Origin: CAZCBN01 sp964496975
GTDB taxonomy: Bacteria; Planctomycetota; Phycisphaerae; Phycisphaerales; UBA1924
Direction of reading: 5' to 3'
Assembly: GCA_964496975.1 (NCBI GenBank)
Contig: CAZCBN010000095.1
Location: 1-12,640 of the forward strand
Length of the DNA: 12,640 nt
In this document: positions 7,407 through 12,640 of the stretch, piece by piece
Numbering within the stretch: the first letter of the stretch is position 1
Layout of the letters: each line of letters starts with the position of its first letter
Translations under genes and position numbers: made by a program
The notes under the pieces: model-generated
What the model saw: only the letters and a program-made list of their open reading frames with translations
The model's database searches: none
Told to the model about the DNA's origin: nothing

Positions 7407-7523
7407 GTTGCCCGGCCGCAACACCGTCGCCTCTGCGAAACATACAAAACCCGAAAACACCCGCCCCCCCGGCCCCGCGCCCGCCCCCGGCCGCCGGGCA
7501 CGCCACTTGTCCCCACGCCCGGC

Positions 7524-8015
7524 ATGATGCCACGCCGCAACGCCGCCGCGCTCCTGGCCCTCCTCCTCAGCGCGGCGTCCACCCCCGCCTTCGCCCAGGC
7601 CCTCCGCCCCGCCGCCGACCGCCAGCCCCAGGGCCTGCCGGGCGACTACCGGGGCGACACCGCGGCCGTGGTCTTCACCAGCCCCGCCGTCGTCGCCGCC
7701 TTCCGCGGCTCCGACCTCGCCGACCGCGCCGTCCGCCCCGAGGCCACCCGCAACGACCGCCACCTCAACCTCCGCAGCAACGAGCCCCTCACCGCCCTCC
7801 AGCTCTCCTGGCCCCAGCGCCAGCCGCCCACCGTCTTCCGCCGCCGGTTCATCACCCTGCCGCGCCGCTCCGACACCTTCATCGTCTTCGGCCCCGCGAA
7901 CTTCGGCCCCCGCGGCTTCGGCCCCGCCGCCCCCTTCGCCGGCCCCTCCGGCGGCGGATACCCCGCCGGCCCCGGCTTCGGATCCGCGCCCTACGGCGGC
8001 CTCGGCGGCTACTGA
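7524..8015 (+). CDS. Small exported protein with Gly/Phe/Pro-rich tail, function unknown
   Basis: The frame encodes 163 residues from ATG at 7524; a second ATG follows directly at 7527 and would give 162. The N-terminus is a clear Sec signal peptide (MMPRRN, Ala/Leu core, cleavage after TPAFA at about residue 24). The mature part begins QALRPAADRQ and has a charged middle region with FTSPAVVAAFRG and LQLSWPQRQPP. From about residue 122 it becomes low-complexity, dominated by Gly, Phe, Pro and Ala with repeated GFGP-like units and ending YGGLGGY. No cysteines are seen in the mature part. I do not recognise a family. The codon pattern matches the neighbours, and export signal plus GC-skewed third positions support a real gene. 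No Shine-Dalgarno sequence is visible before the start. It converges with the PEP-CTERM-like gene across a probable terminator. Confidence 0.7.
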   Translation: MMPRRNAAALLALLLSAASTPAFAQALRPAADRQPQGLPGDYRGDTAAVVFTSPAVVAAFRGSDLADRAVRPEATRNDRHLNLRSNEPLTALQLSWPQRQPPTVFRRRFITLPRRSDTFIVFGPANFGPRGFGPAAPFAGPSGGGYPAGPGFGSAPYGGLGGY

Positions 8016-8056
8016 ACCCACCGCCCGCGCCCAACCGCGCCCGGGCCGCGCCCCGC

Positions 8057-8095
8057 AAAAACAAACAGGCCGCCGGGAGCTTCCCCCCCAGCGGC
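8057..8095 (-). terminator. Intrinsic terminator for the PEP-CTERM-like gene
   Basis: GGCCGC (8068-8073) and GCGGCC (8090-8095) form a six-pair outer stem, with a possible inner GGGA/TCCC pairing (8075-8085). Read on the minus strand the hairpin is followed directly by TGTTTGTTTTTG (8067-8056), a good U-tract. It lies about 104 bp past the stop of the minus-strand gene ending at 8199. The same stem is only 53 bp past the plus-strand gene ending at 8015, so it may also slow transcription in that direction, although the plus-strand side lacks a real T-tract. Confidence 0.6.
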
Positions 8096-8198
8096 CCTTG
8101 GTTCATGCCTCATCAGGCGGGCAAGGGCCGGGTCTGCGCTCTGAGCCCCGCGCCGTGTTCACGCGGCGCAGGCACAGCCCCTCCGGCCCAAGGCCCTT

Positions 8199-8877
8199 TT
8201 AGGCCCGACGACGACGCGCCGCGAGCACGCCCGCCGCCGCCAGCACCGCGCCCGCGCCCGGCGCGGGGACGACCGTCACCGCCACGGTGATCGTGCCGTT
8301 CCAGAACGCGTCCTCGCCCGAGGGCAGGCCGCCGCCGATGATCGCATCGTCGAACGACTCGAACAGCTCGAACAGCAGGATGCTGTTGTCGAGGATCGTG
8401 TCGGGCAGCACGTTGTCGGTGTAGTCGATGATGCCGCCGCTGCTCGTCGACTCCGCGCCGAGGCTCGGACGGTTGAACGTCGCCCCGGCAAACGGCGTCA
8501 CAAAGATGCCCAGGTCGCTCTGCCCGGCGAGCGAGTACCCCGCCTCGCTGAGCCACGAGCCGCCCTGGGTCGCGATGCTCACGTCCCAGCCCGTGCCCGT
8601 CACAGACGTCACGGCCGCCCNNNNNNNNNNGGTTGATCGCCGCCGCCGTGTTCACCGGGTCGCCCGGGTCGCCCGCCGACGCGGCGTTGTCCAGCGTCAG
8701 CGTGACGAAGCCGTTCGGCGTGCTGCGCGTCGCGTCGCGGTACCCCGTCGCCGTCACGGCCACGCCGCTGCCCGTCAACGTCGTCATCCGGCCGACCTCG
8801 ATCATCCCGTTCGGGTTGCCCTTGGCCGAGGCCAGACCGGCCACCGCCGCCACAGCGATCATCGCAACGTTCTTCAT
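8199..8877 (-). CDS. Exported protein with PEP-CTERM-like (VPAPG...RRRR) sorting tail, interrupted by an assembly gap
   Basis: The start is ATG 8877, supported by GGAGA at 8886-8890 eight bases upstream. The first 19 or so residues (MKNVAMIAVAAVAGLASA) form a signal peptide. The first half, 82 codons, runs to the N gap at 8621-8630. The second half continues in another frame for 139 residues to TAA at 8199-8201. The mature protein is rich in Thr, Ser, Gly and Asn, as in beta-strand surface proteins (GYRDATRSTPNGFVTLTLDN; FDDAIIGGGLPSGEDAFWNG). It ends VPAPGAGAVLAAAGVLAARRRRA: a short Pro motif, a hydrophobic helix and a basic cluster, the tripartite form of PEP-CTERM signals in planctomycetes. 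Such tails are processed by exosortase-type enzymes. Both halves have matching composition and the expected ends, so one gene broken by the gap is more likely than two. No function can be assigned to the ectodomain. Confidence 0.82.
8621..8630. other. Assembly gap (10 N)
   Basis: Ten unresolved bases lie inside the PEP-CTERM-like gene. The frames on each side join only if the missing length is a multiple of three, so the ten Ns cannot be the true size. They are probably a placeholder or an approximate estimate. Confidence 0.99.
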
Positions 8878-9368
8878 CGGTCTTGTCTCCGTCGTGCAGA
8901 GTGTCTCTCGCGGCCCGTCAAGGCCGCCCGAACCGTCCGGAGATCCACCCGGCGAACCAACGCACCCACGCACAGCGCCGCCCCTGTGGGTCGCAGCAAC
9001 GCAGCACCGTGCGAAAACGCGTCGTCCCCCACCGCGCCGGACGAACGCTCGACCCGTCCGCGGCGTGTGTCTCCTCCGGGGCAGCCGTCAGGCCACCGCG
9101 ACGCCATCATGCCCGCCCGGCCCCGACTTCACAACACGATCTTCACGCGAAAGCCCAGAATTCCCTTGCAAAGACCGGTCGTTACGGCGAGAAGCTGCTG
9201 TCATCAAACATCCCCATCTCTACAAACTTCCCATCTTCTCACGCGCCCCCGCCGGCCTCCCGCCGTCACCCCGAAACCCCGCCCCGCCAGATCCCAACCC
9301 GCCTCCCGATATATTCACGCGGGGCGTCCGTCCCGCGTCCCCCCCGCCGCACCCCCGAGGGTTCGCCC
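8878..9368. other. Divergent intergenic region, 491 bp, no gene seen
   Basis: This region separates the PEP-CTERM-like gene (-) from the AIM24-family gene (+). A minus-strand TTGACG (8916-8921) lies upstream of 8877, but the hexamer 17 bp downstream (TGCACG) is a poor -10. On the plus strand a TATATT (9310-9315) could be a -10 for the AIM24 gene, without a clear -35. The stretch 9150-9245 is noticeably less GC-rich than its surroundings. Open frames crossing it have no start signal or family resemblance. I recognise no RNA gene. Confidence 0.55.
8886..8890 (-). promoter_or_regulatory. Shine-Dalgarno sequence fixing the start at 8877
   Basis: GGAGA on the minus strand is separated from ATG 8877 by eight bases. 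It rules in this start over the open frame that extends to 8973, and it places the signal peptide at the N-terminus. Confidence 0.65.
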
Positions 9369-10133
9369 ATGGCCGTAGACCACATCGACTTCACCATCCT
9401 CGGCGACGACATGCAGGCCGTCGTCATCACCCTCGACCCGGGCGAGGCCATCGTCGCCGAGGCCGGCGCCATGATGTTCCTCGAGCCCGACATCGAGATG
9501 GCCACCAGCCTCTCCATGAAGAAAGACGCCGGCGGCCTCTTCGGCAAACTCTTCGAAGCTGGCAAGCGCGTCCTCACCGGCGAGTCCTTCTTCATCACCG
9601 TCTTCGCCAACCAGGGCTCCAAGCGCCGCGACGCCGCCTTCGCCGCCCCCTACCCGGGCCACGTCATCCCCATCGAGCTGGCCGACCACCGCGGCCGCAT
9701 CCTCTGCCAGAAAGACGCCTTCCTCTGCGCCGCCCACGGCATCAACGTCGAGATCGCCTTCACCAAGCGCCTCGGCGCCGGCTTCTTCGGCGGCGAGGGC
9801 TTCATCCTCCAGCGCCTCACCAGCCCCACCAACCAGGGCCAGGCCTTCCTCCACGCCGGCGGCACCACCCTCAAGCGCACCCTCGCCCCCGGCGAAACCC
9901 TCCGCGTCGACACCGGCTGCCTCGTCGCCTTCGAAGAAGGCGTCGACTACGCCATCCAGCTCGTCCCCGGCATCAAGAACAAACTCTTCGGCGGCGAGGG
10001 CCTCTTCTTCGCCAAACTCACCGGCCCCGGCACCGTCTGGCTCCAGACCCTCCCCTTCAGCCGCCTCGCCGACCGCATCTTCGCCGCCGCCCCTATCCAA
10101 GGCGGCGCCTTCCGCATGCTCGGCGGCGACTAA
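9369..10133 (+). CDS. AIM24 family (TIGR00266/DUF124) protein
   Basis: The protein has 254 residues from ATG 9369, preceded by GAGGG (9357-9361) at seven-base spacing. It matches the AIM24/TIGR00266 family, beta-rich proteins with a TRAP-like fold. Yeast Aim24 is a mitochondrial inner-membrane protein; the role of bacterial members is not established. Family features seen are AEAGAMMFLEPDIEM at 30-44, GESFFITVF at 71-79, GGEGFILQRLTS at 141-152, and the motif GETLRVDTGCLVAFE at 175-189. FGGEG recurs at 207-211 (KLFGGEGLFFAKLTGPG), close to the earlier FFGGEGFILQRLTSP, which fits the internally duplicated fold. No signal peptide or membrane helix is visible, so a cytoplasmic or peripheral location is likely. 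The stop codon is seven bases from the stop of the convergent DUF3179 gene. Length and motifs are complete and the family call is firm. Confidence 0.92.
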   Translation: MAVDHIDFTILGDDMQAVVITLDPGEAIVAEAGAMMFLEPDIEMATSLSMKKDAGGLFGKLFEAGKRVLTGESFFITVFANQGSKRRDAAFAAPYPGHVIPIELADHRGRILCQKDAFLCAAHGINVEIAFTKRLGAGFFGGEGFILQRLTSPTNQGQAFLHAGGTTLKRTLAPGETLRVDTGCLVAFEEGVDYAIQLVPGIKNKLFGGEGLFFAKLTGPGTVWLQTLPFSRLADRIFAAAPIQGGAFRMLGGD

Positions 10134-10140
10134 CCCACCC

Positions 10141-11751
10141 TCACTTCACCAGCTCCACCTCCGCAAACGCCGACCGCCACGCAAACCAGAACGCCCGCTG
10201 CCCCGGAAGCCGCCGCAGCACCCGCCCCCCCGCGCCCTCCAGCCCCGCCTCCGTCACACGCCACGCCGCGCCATCCGCGTCGCGCGCCGTCACGTCCCCG
10301 TCATACGTTGCGATCGCAACATCCTCGGCCCGCCCGTCCAGCCCAGTCTGATACACACGGGTCTCGTAGACCCTGTTCGCCCCGCTCGCGTCCGTCAGCA
10401 CCACAAAACCCACCGGCCCGAGCCGCCCCGCGTACACCGGCGTCCGCTGCAAAAACCCCGTGTCGATCGCCAGCGTCTTCTCCCCCGCCTCCGCGAACAC
10501 CAGCCCCAGCACCTCGCGCTTGTTCGCAAGCCCCGCCGAGCGGATCGGCCCATCCGCCCGCCCCGCCCCGGGCACCGTGAACATCAGCTCGTCCGTCGCG
10601 AAGTAGTCGCCGTACGCCACCCCCTCGCCGTAGTTCCGCTCGTACCCCGTCTCGAGCGACAGCACCGTCGTCCCCGGGTGCCGACGCTTCCACTCCCCCC
10701 AGGTCGTCGTCACCACCGCCCGCCGCGGCAGCACCACCGCCGGCTCCGCCTCCGCCAGCGGCCCCACCACGGGCGTTCCCCACATCGTGTTCCACAGCGA
10801 CTGCGTCGCACGGTCGTACATCAGCTTGTTCGACCGGTACAAAAACCCGCTCGTCCCCATCTCGTGCGACACGCCGCCCACGCGCGTCTCGTACAAAATC
10901 ACCGTCCCGCACAGCGTGCAGTAGACGCCGCACACGTCCACCCCCCCGACCCGGTCCACAAACATCTCGTGCCACGCGAGGATGCGCTTGGGGTACGCCC
11001 GCGCCTCCCCGTTCACCTCGATCCCGAACACCACGTCGCCGGCCGCCAGATACCCCGCCTCCGCCGCGCGGATCATCGCGGGCCCGCGCAGCGGCGGGAT
11101 GCCGTCCTGCCGCACCCCGCCCCACCGCACCTCGTCGAGGCGGATCTTCGCCGCCCGCGCCGCGCCCCCGCCCGCCCCGCCCGAGGCGCCCTCGGCGAAG
11201 TACCCGGCAAACGCCGGGTCCAGCACGCCGTACGCCGCCGACTTGAACGCCGCGTACCCCGCGTGCCGCTCCTCGGGCTGTGACCACAGATACTCGTACC
11301 ACGCGTCGCGGTCGTCGCCGAGCCGCTGCCCCGTCCTGCGTTCCATCAGCGCGACCAGGCCCCCGGCCTCCGTCTGCCCCGCCCACCCGGCGAGGTGCAG
11401 CACGTCGAGCGCCATCGCCAGCGACCCGGGCCCCCACGTCGCCTCCGCCGCAGCAAGCCCGCCGGGCTCGCCCCACATCACCCGCAGCATCGCCTCGGGC
11501 GCCCCGCGCAGCGCCGCCGGAACCTCAGCCTCCGCGTTGTCTCCTGCGCGCTGCCCGCCGCGAGCCGAAGGCCGCGCCCACGGTGACCCGCCGGCAAGCC
11601 CGCCGCCGGCCCCCGCACGCCCACCCTCCAGCCCACCCTCCAGCCGCGCAATCCCCGCCCGCGCCCGCTCGCCCCCCACCCACACGCCCAGCGCGAAGAC
11701 CCCCGCGGCGCCCAAAGCCACCGCCGCCAATCGCCACGCCGGAGTGCTCAT
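10141..11751 (-). CDS. DUF3179 domain protein, membrane-anchored
   Basis: This 536-residue protein starts at ATG 11751; only a weak GGGG precedes it. A hydrophobic N-terminal helix (about 8-26) acts as an uncleaved anchor or signal, followed by a Gly/Ala/Arg-rich low-complexity linker to about 75. Residues about 78-200 form a helical region of the kind that precedes DUF3179 in planctomycete homologues (WSQPEERHAGYAAFKSAAYG, LDPAFAGYF). The DUF3179 domain then runs from about 203 to the end: IRLDEVRWGGVRQDGIPPL, AYPKRILAWHE at 252-262, the cysteine cluster C274-GVY-C278-TL-C281-GT, and SGFLYRSNKLMYDRATQSLW at 301-320. The biochemical role of DUF3179 is unknown to me; the CxxxCxxC cluster could bind metal or take part in thiol chemistry, which is inference. 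The active part should be outside the cytoplasm. It lies 97 bp downstream of the DUF1232-like gene on the same strand. Confidence 0.92.
   Translation of the reverse strand: MSTPAWRLAAVALGAAGVFALGVWVGGERARAGIARLEGGLEGGRAGAGGGLAGGSPWARPSARGGQRAGDNAEAEVPAALRGAPEAMLRVMWGEPGGLAAAEATWGPGSLAMALDVLHLAGWAGQTEAGGLVALMERRTGQRLGDDRDAWYEYLWSQPEERHAGYAAFKSAAYGVLDPAFAGYFAEGASGGAGGGAARAAKIRLDEVRWGGVRQDGIPPLRGPAMIRAAEAGYLAAGDVVFGIEVNGEARAYPKRILAWHEMFVDRVGGVDVCGVYCTLCGTVILYETRVGGVSHEMGTSGFLYRSNKLMYDRATQSLWNTMWGTPVVGPLAEAEPAVVLPRRAVVTTTWGEWKRRHPGTTVLSLETGYERNYGEGVAYGDYFATDELMFTVPGAGRADGPIRSAGLANKREVLGLVFAEAGEKTLAIDTGFLQRTPVYAGRLGPVGFVVLTDASGANRVYETRVYQTGLDGRAEDVAIATYDGDVTARDADGAAWRVTEAGLEGAGGRVLRRLPGQRAFWFAWRSAFAEVELVK
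11620..11643. repeat. Perfect 12-bp tandem duplication in the DUF3179 gene
   Basis: CCCACCCTCCAG is present twice without a spacer (11620-11631 and 11632-11643). On the coding strand this gives LEGG-LEGG in the N-terminal low-complexity linker. Like the RVPS repeats of the first gene, the unit is four codons long and preserves frame. Confidence 0.8.
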
Positions 11752-11848
11752 GCCCCGCGCACCACACCGCCCCGCGGCCTATTCCCGCCGATCCACAAAG
11801 ACCACGCCCGCTCGTCACCCCGAACCAGCCGTCGCTCCGCCGTCGCCC

Positions 11849-12502
11849 TCACTCGCCCAGCGACCCAAGCTCCAGGTCCGGCAGCTCGTCGATCCCCATC
11901 GACGACTCGGGGAACGCCACCGCCACCGGCAGCGGCATCCCCATCCCCGCCGACCCGATCCGCTCCATGATCTGCTCGATCGTCGCCCGCACGTTGTGAC
12001 GCCGCGCAAACGCCACGATCGCCACGTCAAGCCGCGTCGCCGTCGGCTCGCCGATCATCCGGCGGATCCGCTGCGAATCCGCGAACACGCTCTCCGCCAG
12101 CAGCCCCCGCCCCGTCAGCGCCCGGTGCCGGTGGCTCAGCTCCTGCATCAGTCCATAAACCAGGTACGCGTCGTCCATCAGCCCGCAGATCCCAAGCCGG
12201 TCGGGGATGAAGTCCACGTCCTCCTGCACATAGCTGATCGCCGTCTCGAGGATCGGGCGAAGCTGCTCGCCCACCCCCGCCCGCTCCGCCGCCGCGATCG
12301 TCGCCCGCAGAATCGTCGGGATCCCCGTGACGTACGCCGTGATCGCCGCCGCCGTCGCCGCCGTCCGCTCGTCGATCTCCGCGTCGCTCATCAGCGACCC
12401 CTGCCGCTCATACCCCGCCCGCACCACGCGGCTCATCGTGCCCGTCTTGCTCTCGTGCGCGACGGCCTCCGCGATCATCTTTTCAATCGTCGAAAACTCC
12501 AA
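11849..12502 (-). CDS. DUF1232/YkvA-like protein, probable TTG start
   Basis: The start is placed at TTG 12502 because GGAGG (12511-12515) lies eight bases upstream, giving 217 residues that begin MEFSTIEKMIAEAV. ATG 12478 (MIAEAV) is the alternative, but it has no ribosome binding site at normal spacing. The centre contains DFIPDRLGICGLMDDAYLV at 97-115, which matches the DUF1232 signature (D.iPD..g..G..DD..v) of YkvA-like proteins. Those are small, poorly characterised proteins, some membrane-associated. Here the motif sits in a mainly helical, charged protein with no signal peptide and no strong membrane helix. The C-terminal tail is acidic (DELPDLELGSLGE). It is the first gene of a possible two-gene minus-strand unit with the DUF3179 gene. 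The domain match rests on the motif alone and is moderate; the coding call is strong. Confidence 0.75.
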   Translation of the reverse strand: MEFSTIEKMIAEAVAHESKTGTMSRVVRAGYERQGSLMSDAEIDERTAATAAAITAYVTGIPTILRATIAAAERAGVGEQLRPILETAISYVQEDVDFIPDRLGICGLMDDAYLVYGLMQELSHRHRALTGRGLLAESVFADSQRIRRMIGEPTATRLDVAIVAFARRHNVRATIEQIMERIGSAGMGMPLPVAVAFPESSMGIDELPDLELGSLGE

Positions 12503-12640
12503 GGCGACACCCTCCAAAGTCCCGTCCCCACCCCCGCGCAACCAGCCCCAGCCCAAACACCCCGCCCCACGCCACACCCGCCCCAACCGCCATACCAGAA
12601 TAGCGAAACGCCCCCCGCATACCACACACCCCCCCAAAAT
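12503..12640. other. Upstream region of the DUF1232-like gene
   Basis: The last 138 bp hold the Shine-Dalgarno sequence at 12511-12515 and otherwise C-rich spacer. A minus-strand TATTCT near 12600 could be a -10 element, but no -35 partner is seen. The open frame continues through it to 12637 with a composition (Gly/Trp/Arg/Cys) that does not look coding. Confidence 0.4.
12511..12515 (-). promoter_or_regulatory. Shine-Dalgarno sequence deciding the TTG start
   Basis: GGAGG on the minus strand, with eight bases to TTG 12502. It is the strongest ribosome binding site visible in the window and selects TTG over ATG 12478, which is 32 bases from it. Confidence 0.6.

Larger units (their letters stand above)
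7224..7523. other. Divergent intergenic region with direct repeat and hairpin
   Basis: This 300-bp spacer separates the divergently transcribed dockerin protein (7223, -) and the small exported protein (7524, +), so both promoters should lie here. It is locally less GC-rich around 7345-7380 and 7430-7460. A TTGACA hexamer is at 7357-7362 (+), but no acceptable -10 follows at normal spacing. Visible structures are the 12-bp direct repeat at 7282-7308 and an inverted repeat at 7378-7406, listed separately. I see no gene in it. Confidence 0.6.

Noticed and set aside
7224..8021. N-terminal extension of the dockerin protein (open frame to 8021, 1282 residues)
   Set aside because: The extension overlaps a better gene on the plus strand, has Gly/Ala/Arg composition without domains, and would bury the signal peptide and the GGGAG ribosome site at 7223.
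8874..9110. Possible 78-residue minus-strand gene upstream of the PEP-CTERM-like gene
   Set aside because: It overlaps the start of the real gene, is Arg-rich with no Shine-Dalgarno sequence, and resembles no family.
9310..9315. TATATT as the promoter -10 of the AIM24 gene
   Set aside because: The hexamer is plausible, but the position 17 bp upstream reads CCAGAT, and one hexamer in an AT-richer patch is not enough to annotate.
8633..10351. Long plus-strand frame running from the N gap through the AIM24 gene
   Set aside because: It is another frame of the AIM24 region, Arg/Pro/His-rich, with no start signal.
1..12640. CRISPR array, defence system, phage or transposon
   Set aside because: No regularly spaced repeats, transposase, integrase, nuclease or phage structural genes were found.

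Overview
The window is visibly very GC-rich, with G or C in most third codon positions, and it looks like chromosome of a planctomycete of the class Phycisphaerae. Four lineage-typical signatures point that way. They are a CxxCGYDxxGL...CPECG zinc ribbon (C39 to C98 of the first gene), calcium-binding repeats of the form DCNGNGVPDACE followed by a C-terminal 'GC-type' dockerin, a VPAPG...RRRR C-terminal sorting tail, and a planctomycete-style DUF3179 protein. The assignment rests on recalled family signatures, not on a search.

Layout: 1-1737 (+) is a membrane zinc-ribbon/HEAT-like protein of unknown function. 1801-3921 (+) is a secreted sialate O-acetylesterase-like SGNH hydrolase. 4009-4082 (+) is tRNA-Arg(CCU). 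4173-7223 (-) is a large secreted modular protein: FN3-like domain, unassigned beta region, PQQ-type sugar dehydrogenase/HHIP-like propeller, Ca-binding repeats, L-type-lectin-like domain, GC-type dockerin. 7524-8015 (+) is a small exported protein with a Gly/Phe/Pro-rich tail. 8199-8877 (-) is a PEP-CTERM-like exported protein interrupted by a 10-N assembly gap. 9369-10133 (+) is an AIM24/TIGR00266 protein. 10141-11751 (-) is a DUF3179 protein. 11849-12502 (-) is a DUF1232/YkvA-like protein that probably starts at TTG.

The genes do not form one operon. Several are convergent (4009-4082/4173-7223; 7524-8015/8199-8877; 9369-10133/10141-11751) or divergent (7223/7524; 8877/9369). The common theme is the cell surface and secreted carbohydrate chemistry: a deacetylating esterase, a sugar-oxidoreductase-like propeller carrying a lectin and a dockerin, and two more exported proteins. 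I found no mobile element, CRISPR array, phage gene or defence system.

The most interesting points are the lectin-like domain nested inside the calcium-binding repeat array of the 1016-aa protein, a nine-base TACCATGCC box shared by the esterase gene (apparently leaderless) and the tRNA gene, a TTG start supported by a strong Shine-Dalgarno sequence, and short 12-bp in-frame tandem duplications in two genes. Overall this is a largely ordinary chromosomal stretch with one unusual modular protein.
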